A DNA stretch of 35,551 nt from Pseudomonadota bacterium (GTDB taxonomy: Bacteria; Pseudomonadota; Gammaproteobacteria; Burkholderiales; SG8-39): the NCBI GenBank assembly GCA_027624175.1, contig JAQBXT010000020.1, forward strand, positions 1 through 35,551, in the 5' to 3' direction. The notes beneath the pieces were generated by a model. The model was not told where the DNA came from and made no database searches. It saw nothing but the letters and a program-made list of their open reading frames with translations. A program made the position numbers and the translations under genes. Shown here piece by piece: positions 10,429 through 22,063 of the stretch. The first letter of the stretch is position 1. Each line of letters begins with the position of its first letter.

Positions 10429-12690
10429 TTACGGCCGCGAGCGCGCACGGGCGGGCTCGTCCGGCCGCCAGGCGATCCCCACCCACAGGGCACGCGGCGC
10501 GCCGGGAGTGCGGAACTGCTCGGCGCGGACGTTACCGGCATCAAATGAATTCTGCGGCCCGGTGAAGAAGTTTCCCCCGAGCGCCGCGGAGGCCGCGTAG
10601 CGGCTATCGAGCAGGTTTTCGACATTGGCGAACAGGCGCCAGCCGCGCGCAAAGTTCCATTGCGCATCGAGGCCCGCGAGCGTGAATCCGGGCACGCGGC
10701 CGTTCTCGTCCGCGTTGTTTTCGTCGCCGCGCGCGTACTGGCCGGAGTACAGGGACACGCTGGCACCGACGGAGGCTGCGCCAAAGTCGTATCGCGCGCG
10801 CAGCTTGAGCGCGTCACGCACGATGCCCGGCATGCGGTGACCCGGCAGCACCAGGATCTCGCCATTCGTATCGGCCGAGGAGTTGTACGGGGAATGCGCC
10901 GCGTAGGGGGAGCGAAAAGTCGCATCCACGCGCGCGTAGCGTGCTGCGAGCCACCAATGCGTCAGCTTTGCTTCGAGGTCGATCTCTACGCCCTGCCGGC
11001 GAGTGCGCCCGACGTTCTGGAAAAATCCCGCGTTCAGGGCGCCGCTGCCGGCGCTCACGAACTGGATATCGTTCTCGAGGTCGGTCCGGTACAGCGCCGC
11101 GGCGAGTGTGACGCTGGCGCCCAGTGGGCGGCGCACCCCTGCTTCCAGCGTGCGCGACAGCACCGGGGCGAGGGGCGGATCGGCGAGAAACATGCTGGGC
11201 AGCCGGCAGGGCGCGTTCGCATCGGAACAGGTGAGCTCGATCGCGGTCGGCGCGCGCATCCCCCAGCTCGCGTTGGCGTAATAGCTTTCCCCAGCGCGCG
11301 GCGCGTAGGCCAGGCCTGCGGCGGGCAGCAGGCGCGAGAAATGGTGCCGGCCGTCGAGCGCAGGCTGGGCGCCGGTACGATCGGCGATTTGCACCTGCGT
11401 CACGTTGTAGCTTGCCGACAGGGTCGCGTACAGGTCCTGGGCAAGCCCGAGCGTATCGAGCAGGTAGAGCCTGGCGTACTGTTGGCGCGTGCGCACGGCG
11501 GTTTCGGTGACGAAGGCCGAACTGCCCACCGCCTCGCGTTGCGGGCTGAAATTCGCTTCCTGCGCCAAACCCTCAAATGCCGTGCGAGCGGATTCGAAAG
11601 ATACGCCCGCCGTCAGCTGGCTTTCGCGGCCGGCCATCGGGGCATCCAGCACCGCCTGCAAGGCGAAGCCGACGCGCGATTCGTCAATGCGCGCCGCATC
11701 GTTGATCGCATTGAACGCGCACGGGGGGCCTACCGAGCAGTCGTCGTTGACGTTCGAGTTCACGTTGCGGCTGGAAAGATTGCGCACGAATAGGTTGCCC
11801 GAAATCAGGGTGTCGGCGCCGGCCAGCCGCGTGGCCGAAAGATTGGCGAATGCCAGCCGATTCTCGGTGCGGTCCGGCCAGGTGTAGGGCTGGCGCGGAG
11901 CGGCCAGCATCGACCTCGGAAGTGCCTGCGTGCCCTCGAGGCTGGTGTCGGCGCCCAGCAGGCTGAGTTCGGCGCGTCCCGAGTGGTCTGCGGAGCCGAG
12001 CCGTGCGAACACTTGATCCACCCGGCTCTGGGAGAAATCGCGCCAGCCAGGCTCGCTGAAGTGATTTCCGGCCAAATAGTAATGCCGGCCGTCGCGCGCG
12101 CCCCCGGTCTCGAGCTCTGTGCCGAGCCGGCCAAACGACCCGCCGTAGCCGCGCAGCGCGGTGCCCGGAAAGCGCAGGCCGTTCTTGGTCTCGATGGCGA
12201 GGGCGCCGCCGAGGGTGTTCAGGCCGAACGCCGGGTTGGAACCCGGGATCACGTTGATGGCGGAGACCGCGATGCGCGGAATGAGGTCCCAATTGACCAC
12301 GTCGCCAAAGGCCTCGTTCACCCGTACCCCGTCGAGGTAGACCGACAGCGCCTGCGGCGCGCCGAACAGCGGTGAGGCCGAAAATCCGCGAAAACTGACA
12401 TCGGGTTGAAAAGGATTTCCGCCCGGCCGGCTCGCCGCAAATCCGGCGCGCGCATCGCCGAGGTGATCCGCGATGCTGGGCCCGGGCTGGGCGCGCAGGT
12501 CGCGCTCGGAGATCACCTGCACGTTCGCCGGCACCTGCTCGAGGGGTGTGCCGATCCCCGGTACCGGCGTGGTACCGATGACGATGACCGCCGGCAGTTG
12601 CAGCAGACGGCCCGTGTCCTCCGCACCGGCCGCGGCGGCGGCGAGCGCGAGGAGCGCCGCCGCGGCTGCCGCTTGGCCACCCATGCGCAT
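10429..12690 (-). CDS. TonB-dependent outer membrane receptor
   Basis: A 753-residue outer membrane active transporter energised by TonB. It has a short Ala-rich signal peptide (cut near residue 23) and a candidate TonB box just after it (PAVIVIG). The plug domain includes LEQVPANVQVISERDL, DVSFRGFSASP and the NPAFGLNTLGGALAIETKNG block. A long beta-barrel region ends in alternating hydrophobic strands (ALWVGIAW). This subfamily, with GSNPAFGLNTLGGAL, is common in proteobacteria and generally lacks a known ligand. Its ATG overlaps the TGA of the upstream diheme cytochrome gene (TGATG), so the two are co-expressed. The link to a cytochrome and a PQQ-dehydrogenase remnant suggests import of a redox cofactor or metal complex, but that is inference. 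Confidence 0.9.
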   Translation of the reverse strand: MRMGGQAAAAAALLALAAAAAGAEDTGRLLQLPAVIVIGTTPVPGIGTPLEQVPANVQVISERDLRAQPGPSIADHLGDARAGFAASRPGGNPFQPDVSFRGFSASPLFGAPQALSVYLDGVRVNEAFGDVVNWDLIPRIAVSAINVIPGSNPAFGLNTLGGALAIETKNGLRFPGTALRGYGGSFGRLGTELETGGARDGRHYYLAGNHFSEPGWRDFSQSRVDQVFARLGSADHSGRAELSLLGADTSLEGTQALPRSMLAAPRQPYTWPDRTENRLAFANLSATRLAGADTLISGNLFVRNLSSRNVNSNVNDDCSVGPPCAFNAINDAARIDESRVGFALQAVLDAPMAGRESQLTAGVSFESARTAFEGLAQEANFSPQREAVGSSAFVTETAVRTRQQYARLYLLDTLGLAQDLYATLSASYNVTQVQIADRTGAQPALDGRHHFSRLLPAAGLAYAPRAGESYYANASWGMRAPTAIELTCSDANAPCRLPSMFLADPPLAPVLSRTLEAGVRRPLGASVTLAAALYRTDLENDIQFVSAGSGALNAGFFQNVGRTRRQGVEIDLEAKLTHWWLAARYARVDATFRSPYAAHSPYNSSADTNGEILVLPGHRMPGIVRDALKLRARYDFGAASVGASVSLYSGQYARGDENNADENGRVPGFTLAGLDAQWNFARGWRLFANVENLLDSRYAASAALGGNFFTGPQNSFDAGNVRAEQFRTPGAPRALWVGIAWRPDEPARARSRP

Positions 12691-13271
12691 CAGTACAGGC
12701 TGCTGAGGTAGTGCGCCAAATCCTCGATATCGCGCTCTGACAGCGTTTTGGCCACACTGGCCATGTTGCCGGCATCGTTGGTGCGCCTGCCGGCCTTGAA
12801 GTCGCGGATCTGCTTCACGATATATTCATAGTGCTGCCCGGCGAGGCGCGGAATCTCGTTCTGCCCCAGGAAACCGCCGAGATGGCACATGGTGCAAAGG
12901 ACCTCGTCCGCTTTCGCCTTGCCGCGCACGGCGCGGGCGGGGTCCGCCTTGAACGTGTTGGGCCGCGGCTTCTGCGCGGCGTAAAACGCCGCCAGATCGA
13001 ACATGTCCTCGCGCGACAGGTTGGCGAGGAACGGGGCCATCAAGGGCTCCGTGCGCCGGCCTTCCTTGAAATCCTTCAGCTGCAGGTACAGGTAGCGTGC
13101 GGTCTGCCCCGCGAGGATGGGAAACTGGGGCGCCACCGAGTTGCCGCTGGGGCCGTGACAGGCGACGCAGGCTTCGGCCTTGCGGCGACCTGCCTCGATG
13201 TCCTGCGCTTGCGCCGCGAAGGTGGCCAAGCAAGACGCCACGCATGCAGCAGCAAGTAGGCGAAGTGGCAC
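12690..13271 (-). CDS. Diheme cytochrome c (c4-like), periplasmic
   Basis: A 193-residue exported protein with two CxxCH heme-c motifs, CVACH at about 35-39 and CTMCH at about 126-130. They lie in two homologous halves, each followed by Pro-rich and Met-containing loops (EPLMAPF; GNMASVAKTLSERDIEDLAHYLSSL). This is the cytochrome c4 layout, typical of periplasmic electron shuttles. The start is the GTG at 13271, giving the signal peptide MPLRLLAAACVASCLATF and cleavage near residue 22. GAGGCAGG lies just upstream. The start sits only 13 bases after the T-run of a terminator-like hairpin, so expression would depend on read-through from upstream. The stop overlaps the receptor start. Confidence 0.88.
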   Translation of the reverse strand: MPLRLLAAACVASCLATFAAQAQDIEAGRRKAEACVACHGPSGNSVAPQFPILAGQTARYLYLQLKDFKEGRRTEPLMAPFLANLSREDMFDLAAFYAAQKPRPNTFKADPARAVRGKAKADEVLCTMCHLGGFLGQNEIPRLAGQHYEYIVKQIRDFKAGRRTNDAGNMASVAKTLSERDIEDLAHYLSSLY

Positions 13272-13284
13272 TGGATCCTGCCTC

Positions 13285-13315
13285 AAAAAAAAGAGGCCGC
13301 CCCGCGGGCGGCCTC
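13285..13315 (-). terminator. Rho-independent terminator-like hairpin
   Basis: On the minus strand a 9-10 bp perfect GC-rich stem (GAGGCCGCC pairing with GGCGGCCTC, positions 13293-13302 and 13306-13315) has a 3-base loop. It is followed by eight T residues (13285-13292 on the plus strand read as A). It begins 21 bases after the stop codon of the PQQ-dehydrogenase remnant, as expected for that gene's terminator. It lies 13 bases before the cytochrome c start. Confidence 0.8.
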
Positions 13316-13335
13316 GGCTTACCGTGTGCTCGGAC

Positions 13336-13470
13336 TCAGTCGCCGAGCGCGAACACGAACACGCTGTTGCCGCGCTTGAAATCGAGCTGCGTGTTGCCGC
13401 CGCAGCCCATGGCGATGTACTGCTTCTTGCCGGTCGTGTAGGACACGGGCATCGCATTCGCCCCCGCGCC
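13336..13470 (-). pseudogene. C-terminal remnant of a PQQ-dependent dehydrogenase
   Basis: Read on the minus strand, this stretch encodes about 44 residues ending in TGA. They include NAMPVSYTTGKKQYIAMG, then CGGNTQLDFKRG and the terminus VFVFALGD. This is the typical last blade of eight-bladed PQQ-dependent alcohol or sugar dehydrogenases, which end in a P-V/M-x-Y ... GKQY-V/I-A ... G-G-N ... FAL pattern. Beyond about 13470 the frame stops resembling the family (it runs on through Cys/Arg/Ser residues without a start), and the opposite strand becomes the PqqU-like receptor. The rest of the dehydrogenase, normally several hundred residues, is therefore missing from this locus through deletion, rearrangement or a wrong assembly join. 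Confidence 0.65.
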
Positions 13471-13516
13471 GCGGCTGTCGCTCGCACAAGGCGACCGGCA
13501 GACGGAAGGGGATGCC

Positions 13517-15496
13517 GTGGTGGTTTCCGCAACCCGGGTCGACCAGCCCAGCCTCGAGATTCCCGCCTCGATTGACCGGCTTTACGGCGAGGACCTGCGC
13601 GAAGGCCGACCGCAGGTGAATCTCTCGGAAAGCCTGGGCCGCGTGCCCGGGATCGTGGTCCTCAACCGCCAGAACTACGCGCAGGATCTGCAGATCTCCT
13701 CGCGTGGCTTCGGCGCCCGCGCCACTTTCGGCGTGCGCGGCATCCGACTGATCGCCGACGGCATCCCCGCGACCATGCCGGACGGGCAGGGGCAGGCGGC
13801 GACCTTCGACCTGGGGTCGGCGAGCCGCGTCGAGGTGCTGCGCGGGCCGTTTTCCAGCCTCTACGGCAATGCCTCGGGCGGGGTGATCAATGTGATCACC
13901 GAGGACGCGCCGGAAGTGCCTACGCTGGAGGCCGGTTTCTACGCCGGCAGTTACGACACCTCCCGCGGCGCGCTTAAGTTCGGCTGGCGGCGTGGGAACG
14001 TGGGATATCTCGCCAATGTCTCGCACTTCGAGTCCGACGGTTACCGCGATCACAGCGCGGTGCGGCGCGACCAATTGAATACCACGGTAAAGCTTTCGCT
14101 GGGCGAGGACACCGGACTGACGCTCGTCGGGATGGCGCTGCATCAGCCGGACACGCAGGACCCACTCGGTCTCACTGCGGCACAGGTGGCGCAGAATCCG
14201 CGCCAGGCGACCGCGGTGGCGTTCACGTTCAACACCCGTAAATCCATCGTTCACGACCAGGTCGGCGTGACGCTCGACCATGCCCTGTCCGGCGCCACGC
14301 GGCTGCAGGCGAGCGCCTGGGGCGGCACACGCGACGTCGAGCAGTACCTGTCGATTCCGCTGTTCGTGCAGAACGCCCCGACGCACTCGGGCGGCGTGGT
14401 GGACCTCGATCGCGGCTTCGGCGGCGCTGCGCTGCGCCTGTTCGACGACGGCACGCTCGGCGGGCGGCCGCTGCGGCTCTCGCTCGGGCTGGAATACGAG
14501 CGCATGGCCGAGCGGCGCCGCGGCTACATCAATAACAACGGCACGGCGGGGGCGCTGAAGCGGGACGAGGACAACACGGTGCAAAGCACGGGCGTCTACG
14601 CGCAGGCGGAGTGGAAGTTCGCCAGCCGGTGGTCGGCGCATGCCGGCGTGCGCGCGAGCCGGGTCGAGTTCGAATCCACCGATCACTATATCGCCGCGGG
14701 CAATGCGGACGACAGCGGCGCGAAGGACTATACGGCGACGACGCCGGTGGCGGGCGTGGTGTTCCGCATCGACCCGCGCAGCAGCCTGTACGCGAACTAC
14801 GGTCGCGGCTTCGAGACGCCGACCTTCGTGGAGCTCGCGTATCGCAACGGCGGCACCGGCCTGAATTTCGACCTCCAACCCTCGCCCAGCCGCCACGTCG
14901 AGGCCGGCGTGAAGGCCGTGCGGCCGGGCCTGGCACGGGTCAACGCCGCGGTGTTCGATGTCAGAACACGCGACGAGATCGTCACCGACCAGTCCAGCGG
15001 CGGGCGCACCACGTTCAGGAACGCAGGGCGCACGCAGCGCCGCGGGCTGGAGTTGGGCGCGGAATCCCTGTTTGCCGGCCCGATTGAAGCGCGGGCGGCC
15101 TATACGCTGCTGCAAGCCGAATTCAGTGAGGAATTCGGGACGGCGGCGGCGGGCAAGCGGCTCCCCGGCGTCCCTGAAACTCAGTTCTATGGGGAAATCG
15201 CCTGGCGGCACGCAGCGAGCGGCGTGCGCGCCGCCCTCGAGGTTCTGCATCGCGCCAAGGTCCCGGTGAACGATGTAAACACTGAGCTCGCCGGCGCCTT
15301 TACCGTGGCCAATGCAGTGATCGGCTGGCAGCAGCAGGGCGCGCGCTGGCGGCTGAACGAGTTCCTGCGCGTCGACAACGTCGGCGACAAGACCTACATT
15401 GGCTCGGTGATCGTGAACGACGGCAACTTGCGGTTCTACGAGCCTGCGCCGCAGCGCAACATTATGCTCGGCGTCCAGGCGAGCCTGATGTTCTAA
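13517..15496 (+). CDS. pqqU: PqqU/YncD-like TonB-dependent receptor, 5' end missing
   Basis: An outer membrane receptor strongly resembling E. coli YncD, which has been identified as the TonB-dependent PQQ receptor PqqU. From memory of YncD, shared blocks include NLSESL, NRQNYAQDLQ, RGIRL..DGIPATMPDGQGQ, VEVLRGPFS.LYGNASGGV, GRGFETPT, SSGGRTT..NAG and GSVIVN near the C-terminus. The open frame starts after an in-frame TAG at 13439 and has no ATG, GTG or TTG before GTG 13517. The codons upstream read LSLAQGDRQTEGDAVVVSATR, which looks like the end of a signal peptide followed by the TonB box. The first part of the signal peptide is therefore missing, and as it stands the 659-residue product could not be exported. 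The next gene is a PQQ-type dehydrogenase. Confidence 0.85.
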   Translation: MVVSATRVDQPSLEIPASIDRLYGEDLREGRPQVNLSESLGRVPGIVVLNRQNYAQDLQISSRGFGARATFGVRGIRLIADGIPATMPDGQGQAATFDLGSASRVEVLRGPFSSLYGNASGGVINVITEDAPEVPTLEAGFYAGSYDTSRGALKFGWRRGNVGYLANVSHFESDGYRDHSAVRRDQLNTTVKLSLGEDTGLTLVGMALHQPDTQDPLGLTAAQVAQNPRQATAVAFTFNTRKSIVHDQVGVTLDHALSGATRLQASAWGGTRDVEQYLSIPLFVQNAPTHSGGVVDLDRGFGGAALRLFDDGTLGGRPLRLSLGLEYERMAERRRGYINNNGTAGALKRDEDNTVQSTGVYAQAEWKFASRWSAHAGVRASRVEFESTDHYIAAGNADDSGAKDYTATTPVAGVVFRIDPRSSLYANYGRGFETPTFVELAYRNGGTGLNFDLQPSPSRHVEAGVKAVRPGLARVNAAVFDVRTRDEIVTDQSSGGRTTFRNAGRTQRRGLELGAESLFAGPIEARAAYTLLQAEFSEEFGTAAAGKRLPGVPETQFYGEIAWRHAASGVRAALEVLHRAKVPVNDVNTELAGAFTVANAVIGWQQQGARWRLNEFLRVDNVGDKTYIGSVIVNDGNLRFYEPAPQRNIMLGVQASLMF

Positions 15497-15576
15497 AAGG
15501 GCGGAAAAAAAAATAGTATTCGCGTCCCGCACCGAGGAGACGATAACCATGAACAGGGCCCTGCTCGCCACCCGCG

Positions 15577-16743
15577 TTGCTCGCCGCTACGGCGGTCTAC
15601 GCGCAACCAAAACCGCCTCCCGCCTGGCACCAAGGCAAGCCCCCGGCGCAGGCGGAGTCCAAGCTCGCGCCACTCCCCGGTCGCAATACCGAAACGCCGG
15701 CGTCCGAGATCCCCATCGGCAAGATCAAGCTTCCCAAGGGCTTCACGGTCGAAATCTGGGCCAGCGGCTTTCCGGGCGGGCGCGCCATGGCGCGCGGCGA
15801 CTCCGGCAAGATCTACATGGGCACGCGCGGCATGGGCCGCGTCTACGAGGTGACGGACGAAGGCAGCCGGCGCACCGTGCGCGTGGTGGTGGACAAGCTC
15901 ACGCAGCCCTCGGGTGTCGCCATGCACGGCGGCTCGCTATACGTGATGGCGATCGACAAGGTGCTGCGCTTTGACGGCATCGAGAAGAATCCCGGCGTGC
16001 AGCCCGTGGACCTCACCGACAAATTCAATCTGCCGCCCGAGCAGCACCACAACTGGAAGTACATCGCCTTCGGGCCCGACGGCAAGCTCTACGTGCCGTT
16101 CGGCGCTCCGTGCAATATCTGCGAGCCCTCGGGCGAATACGCGCAGATCCGCCGCTACAACGCGGACGGCTCCGGCATGGAGGTGATCGCGCGCGGGGTG
16201 CGCAATACGCAGGGCTTCACTTGGCATCCGAAGACGGGCGAGCTCTGGTTCACCGACCATGGCCGCGACTGGATGGGCGACAAGGGTCCGGAGGACGAGC
16301 TGAACCGCATGTCGAAGGTGGGCCTCAATTTCGGCTACCCGTACTGCCATGCCAAGGGCGTGCTCGACGTCGATTTCAAGAAGGCCGGCGGCTGCAAGGG
16401 CGTGACCCTGCCCGTGACCACCATGGGGCCGCACGCCGCGGCGATGGGCGTGATCTTCTACACCGGCAGCATGTTCCCGAAGGCGTACCAGAACACGATG
16501 TTTGTCGCGCGCAAAGGTTCCTGGAACCGCACCGTCAAGTTCGGTTTCGACGTCGCCAACGTGCGCGCGGGTGCGGACGGCAAGGGCGCCAAGGTGAAGC
16601 CATTCATGACCGGCTTCCTGGAAGACCCGAAGACGGCCAAGTTCTGGGGGCGACCGGCGTACCTCCTGCAAATGCCGGACGGTTCGATGCTGGTTTCGGA
16701 TGAACAGATGGGCGCGATCTACCGCGTCAGCTACAAGAAGTAG
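15577..16743 (+). CDS. PQQ-dependent sugar (sorbosone-type) dehydrogenase, frameshift in signal peptide
   Basis: A periplasmic six-bladed beta-propeller of the soluble aldose/sorbosone dehydrogenase family (YliI/Asd-like). These enzymes oxidise sugars using PQQ. Visible blocks are LPKGFTVEIWASGFPGGRAM, GVAMHGGSLYVM, HHNWKYIAFGPDGKLYVPFG, the NTQGFTWHPKTGELWFTDHGRD block (read in part), GYPYCHAKG and a C-terminal PDGSMLVSDEQMGAIYRV. The open frame begins with TTG at 15577. The best ribosome site (GAGGAG) precedes an ATG at 15549 in another frame. Removing one C from the CCC run at 15571-15573 joins them into a perfect signal peptide, MNRALLATALLAATAVYA. So the true gene probably starts at 15549, about 397 residues, with a one-base error or mutation. 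It lies between the PqqU-like gene and a diheme cytochrome. Confidence 0.85.
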   Translation: MLAATAVYAQPKPPPAWHQGKPPAQAESKLAPLPGRNTETPASEIPIGKIKLPKGFTVEIWASGFPGGRAMARGDSGKIYMGTRGMGRVYEVTDEGSRRTVRVVVDKLTQPSGVAMHGGSLYVMAIDKVLRFDGIEKNPGVQPVDLTDKFNLPPEQHHNWKYIAFGPDGKLYVPFGAPCNICEPSGEYAQIRRYNADGSGMEVIARGVRNTQGFTWHPKTGELWFTDHGRDWMGDKGPEDELNRMSKVGLNFGYPYCHAKGVLDVDFKKAGGCKGVTLPVTTMGPHAAAMGVIFYTGSMFPKAYQNTMFVARKGSWNRTVKFGFDVANVRAGADGKGAKVKPFMTGFLEDPKTAKFWGRPAYLLQMPDGSMLVSDEQMGAIYRVSYKK

Positions 16744-17311
16744 TGCGATTGCACCGCGCAGGGCGGTGGGCCTGGCTCACCGCCCTTTTTATCGCCCCGG
16801 TGCTGGCCCAGCCGCTGCCCGGGCGCCTGCAGCTTTGCGACGCCTGCCATGGCCCGGGCGGCAACTCGCAGATCGCGGGCACGCCTTCGCTCGCCGCGCA
16901 GCCGGTGATCTTCCTCGAGAACCAGCTGGTGCTGCTGCGCGAGGGCATGCGCGAAGTGCCGCAGATGGCGGCCGCGGTGCAGGGGCTGAAGGACGCGGAG
17001 ATCCGCGCCATCGCGCGCCACTACGCATCGCAAAGGCCCGCGCCGCCTCGCGGCAGCCCGGACGCGGCACTGATGAAGCGGGGCGCCGCGCTGGCGGGGA
17101 AACTGCATTGCGGTTCCTGCCATGAAGCGGATTTCCGCGGCCGCGAGCAGATGCCGCGGCTCGCCACACAGCGCGAGGAGTATCTGGTCGCGGCAATGAA
17201 CAGCTACCGCGACTACACCCGAAAGGGCGGCGACACCATGATGGCCGCGGCGCTGTACAGCGTCTCGGACGCCGACGTGAAGGCGCTAGCGCACTATCTC
17301 GTGCACACCCG

Positions 17312-17315
<4 letters not shown>
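16743..17315 (+). CDS. Diheme cytochrome c (c4-like), periplasmic
   Basis: A 190-residue exported protein with two CxxCH motifs, CDACH at about 32-36 and CGSCH at about 123-127. Each is followed by the [18 protein letters not shown] or [16 protein letters not shown] type of loop seen in cytochrome c4 halves. The signal peptide runs from the GTG start to about residue 22 (VLAQ). The GTG overlaps the TAG of the sugar dehydrogenase (TAGTG), so the two are translationally coupled. This cytochrome is the likely electron acceptor of that dehydrogenase. Its stop codon and that of acnA on the other strand share the palindrome CTAG. It resembles the minus-strand cytochrome at 12690-13271 in layout but is not a close copy. 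Confidence 0.87.
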
Positions 17316-19999
<2,684 letters not shown>

Positions 20000-20001
20000 G
20001 A

Positions 20002-20436
20002 TCACTTTCCCTCTTTGAGTCGGATCTGTACGTCGTACACCAGGCCCCGGTCGTCCTGGCAGGAACCGCCGCCGCTGTTGCTGTGCACGCCGCGGAAGTC
20101 GCAGCGCAGGCCGGCGCCGTCGACCGAGCGCAGCAGTGCCTTGGCCTCGGTGCCCGCCCGCTGGTCGATCACCACCGAAGTGCCGATGCCCGAGCGGTGG
20201 CTGCCGATCATGCCGCCGATAACCACCCCTGCCGCGGGCGGGGGTTCCGCGACCACCCAGTCGCCGCGGTAGGTTCGCTCGCCGATGGTGATCGTGACCT
20301 GCGTGTCCGCACCGGGCCGCGCCACGGCCTCGCCGTAGTGGAGCTGGCCGCTGTCGCGCGGCATGAGCGTGAGCGAGTAGCTCGTCGTACAGCCGGCGAG
20401 GGCGGCAGCGAGAACGGCAAAGAGCAGGCGCCGCAC
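20002..20436 (-). CDS. Small predicted lipoprotein between prpD and acnA
   Basis: A 144-residue protein with a lipoprotein signal: short basic start, hydrophobic core and lipobox LAGC with the Cys near residue 18 ([17 protein letters not shown]). The mature part is predicted beta-rich. It includes an [14 protein letters not shown] strand pair, a [10 protein letters not shown] turn and a Cys-containing GLRCDFRG...[17 protein letters not shown] end. Similar small envelope proteins ending in RCDF and YDVQI occur in betaproteobacteria without a known role. Its GTG overlaps the prpD TAG (TAGTG) and its stop lies within bases of acnA, so it is co-transcribed with TCA and methylcitrate genes. A metabolic function is not implied by the sequence. 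Confidence 0.72.
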   Translation of the reverse strand: MRRLLFAVLAAALAGCTTSYSLTLMPRDSGQLHYGEAVARPGADTQVTITIGERTYRGDWVVAEPPPAAGVVIGGMIGSHRSGIGTSVVIDQRAGTEAKALLRSVDGAGLRCDFRGVHSNSGGGSCQDDRGLVYDVQIRLKEGK

Positions 20437-21863
20437 TAGACCACCATCATGTCGACGAATTCGCTCACCGGCGTTGTCTCGAGCCGGCGCGCGTCCAGGC
20501 ACAGCTCGAGGATCGACTGGCGCTGCCGTTCGGGAAAGCGGCGCGCGAGATTGGTCCTGAACTTCTCCACCAGCACCGGCATGCCTTCCTTGCGCCGGCG
20601 CTTGTGGCCGATCGGGTACTCGCAGACCACTTCCTTCAGCTTCGAGCCGTCCTTGAACTCCACGCTGAGCGCGTTGGCGATAGAGCGCTTCTTCGGGTCG
20701 TGGTAGTCGCGGGTGTAGCGCTTGTCCTCGCGGCACACGATCTTCGCACGCAGGCGGTCGATGCGCGGATCCTTCGCCACCGCGTCCTCGTAGTCGGCGG
20801 CGGTGAGGCGGCCGAACAGCAGCGGCACCGCGACCATGTACTGGATGCAGTGGTCGCGGTCGGCGGGATTGTCGAGCGGCCCTTTCTTGTCGATGATGCG
20901 CATGGCCGCTTCGTGGGTGCGGATGGTGATCTTCCTGATGTCCTCGATGCGGCGCCCGACCAGCGGGTGCAATTGCATCGCGCATTCGACCGCGGTCTGG
21001 GAATGGAACTCGGCGGGGAAGGAGATCTTGAACAGCACGTTTTCCATCACGTAGCTGCCGAAGGGCCGCTGGAACCTGAACGGCCTGCCCTTGAACAGCA
21101 CGTCGTAGAAGCCCCAGGTTTTCGCCGTCAGCACCGACGGATAACCCATTTCCCCGGTCTTGGAAATCAGCGCCAGGCGCACCGCGCGCGCGGTGGCGTC
21201 GCCCGCCGCCCAGCTCTTTCTCGAGCCGGTGTTGGGCGCATGGCGGTAGGTGCGCAGCGCCTGGCCGTCGACCCAGGCCTGCGAGACCGCGTTCATCACC
21301 TGGTCGTCACTGCACCCGAGCATGTGGGCAACGACCGCGGTGGAGGCGACTTTCACCAGCACCACGTGGTCGAGCCCGACGCGGTTGAAGGAATTCTCCA
21401 GCGCAAGCACGCCCTGGATCTCGTGCGCCTTGATCATCGCCGTGAGCACGTCCTTCACCGTCAGCGGCTGACCGTGGCGCGAAAGCCAATCCGCGGTGGC
21501 GAGGATGCCGCCGAGGTTGTCGGAGGGGTGTCCCCATTCGGCGGCGAGCCAGGTGTCGTTGAAATCCAGCCAGCGGATCATGGCGCCGATATTGAACGCG
21601 GCCTGCACCGGGTCGAGCTGATAGCGGGTGCCGGGCACCTTCGCGCCGCGCGGCGTCACCGTTTCCGGGTCGACAGGGCCGAGTAATTTGGTGCAGGCGG
21701 GGTACTCGAGCGCTTCGAAGCCGCAGCCGAGCGTGTCCATCAGGCAGTAGCGCGCGGTGTCGTAGGCCTGCGCGCTCTTGATCGTGGCCTTGGTCGCGTA
21801 GTCGGCGATCAGCTTGAGGACGCGGTCGGGCTTCGGACGGACGTTGGAGGTGTGCGCGGACAT
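20436..21863 (-). CDS. prpD: 2-methylcitrate dehydratase PrpD
   Basis: Dehydrates 2-methylcitrate to 2-methyl-cis-aconitate in propionate catabolism. The 475-residue protein belongs to the MmgE/PrpD family and has the expected length. Visible blocks are [11 protein letters not shown] at about 45-55, [20 protein letters not shown] and [50 protein letters not shown] and the C-terminal [12 protein letters not shown] follow. The ATG at 21863 overlaps the stop of the DUF3460 gene (TGATG). An upstream in-frame extension is rejected because it runs back into the DUF3460 gene and has no PrpD similarity. Its neighbours prpB, prpC and acnA complete the pathway. Confidence 0.96.
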   Translation of the reverse strand: MSAHTSNVRPKPDRVLKLIADYATKATIKSAQAYDTARYCLMDTLGCGFEALEYPACTKLLGPVDPETVTPRGAKVPGTRYQLDPVQAAFNIGAMIRWLDFNDTWLAAEWGHPSDNLGGILATADWLSRHGQPLTVKDVLTAMIKAHEIQGVLALENSFNRVGLDHVVLVKVASTAVVAHMLGCSDDQVMNAVSQAWVDGQALRTYRHAPNTGSRKSWAAGDATARAVRLALISKTGEMGYPSVLTAKTWGFYDVLFKGRPFRFQRPFGSYVMENVLFKISFPAEFHSQTAVECAMQLHPLVGRRIEDIRKITIRTHEAAMRIIDKKGPLDNPADRDHCIQYMVAVPLLFGRLTAADYEDAVAKDPRIDRLRAKIVCREDKRYTRDYHDPKKRSIANALSVEFKDGSKLKEVVCEYPIGHKRRRKEGMPVLVEKFRTNLARRFPERQRQSILELCLDARRLETTPVSEFVDMMVV

Positions 21864-22063
21864 CACTCTTTCTCGGACAGCGGCTCGAACGTGTACTCGG
21901 CGCCGCCGGAGCGTGGCGCGTGGCGCGCGGGCGGCGGGGCGACCCGGGCGGGGTCCTTGTCCCACCAGGCGGCGCGGCCCGTCTTCTGCGACTCGATTTC
22001 CTCCGGGTGCGCCGCAAGGTACTCGCGTATGAACCGGGTCAGCTCGGATTCGTACGGTTTCAC
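21863..22063 (-). CDS. DUF3460 family small protein
   Basis: A 66-residue cytoplasmic protein matching the DUF3460 pattern: [20 protein letters not shown], then [13 protein letters not shown]. The family is small, largely betaproteobacterial and often found between or beside prp and TCA genes. Its function is unknown. The start is GTG at 22063, overlapping the prpC TGA (GTGA), and its own TGA overlaps the prpD ATG. It is thus wedged between prpC and prpD with no free bases on either side, which implies coupled translation. The Pro/Arg-rich stretch after residue 40 looks disordered. It could be an accessory or stability factor for neighbouring enzymes, but nothing in the sequence proves this. 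Confidence 0.82.
   Translation of the reverse strand: MKPYESELTRFIREYLAAHPEEIESQKTGRAAWWDKDPARVAPPPARHAPRSGGAEYTFEPLSEKE

Noticed and set aside
13319-15571. Minus-strand open frame of 750 codons opposite the PqqU-like receptor, running into the dehydrogenase remnant region
   Set aside because: It is the shadow of the receptor gene. The dehydrogenase tail at 13336-13470 is in a different frame, so the long frame is not the missing dehydrogenase.
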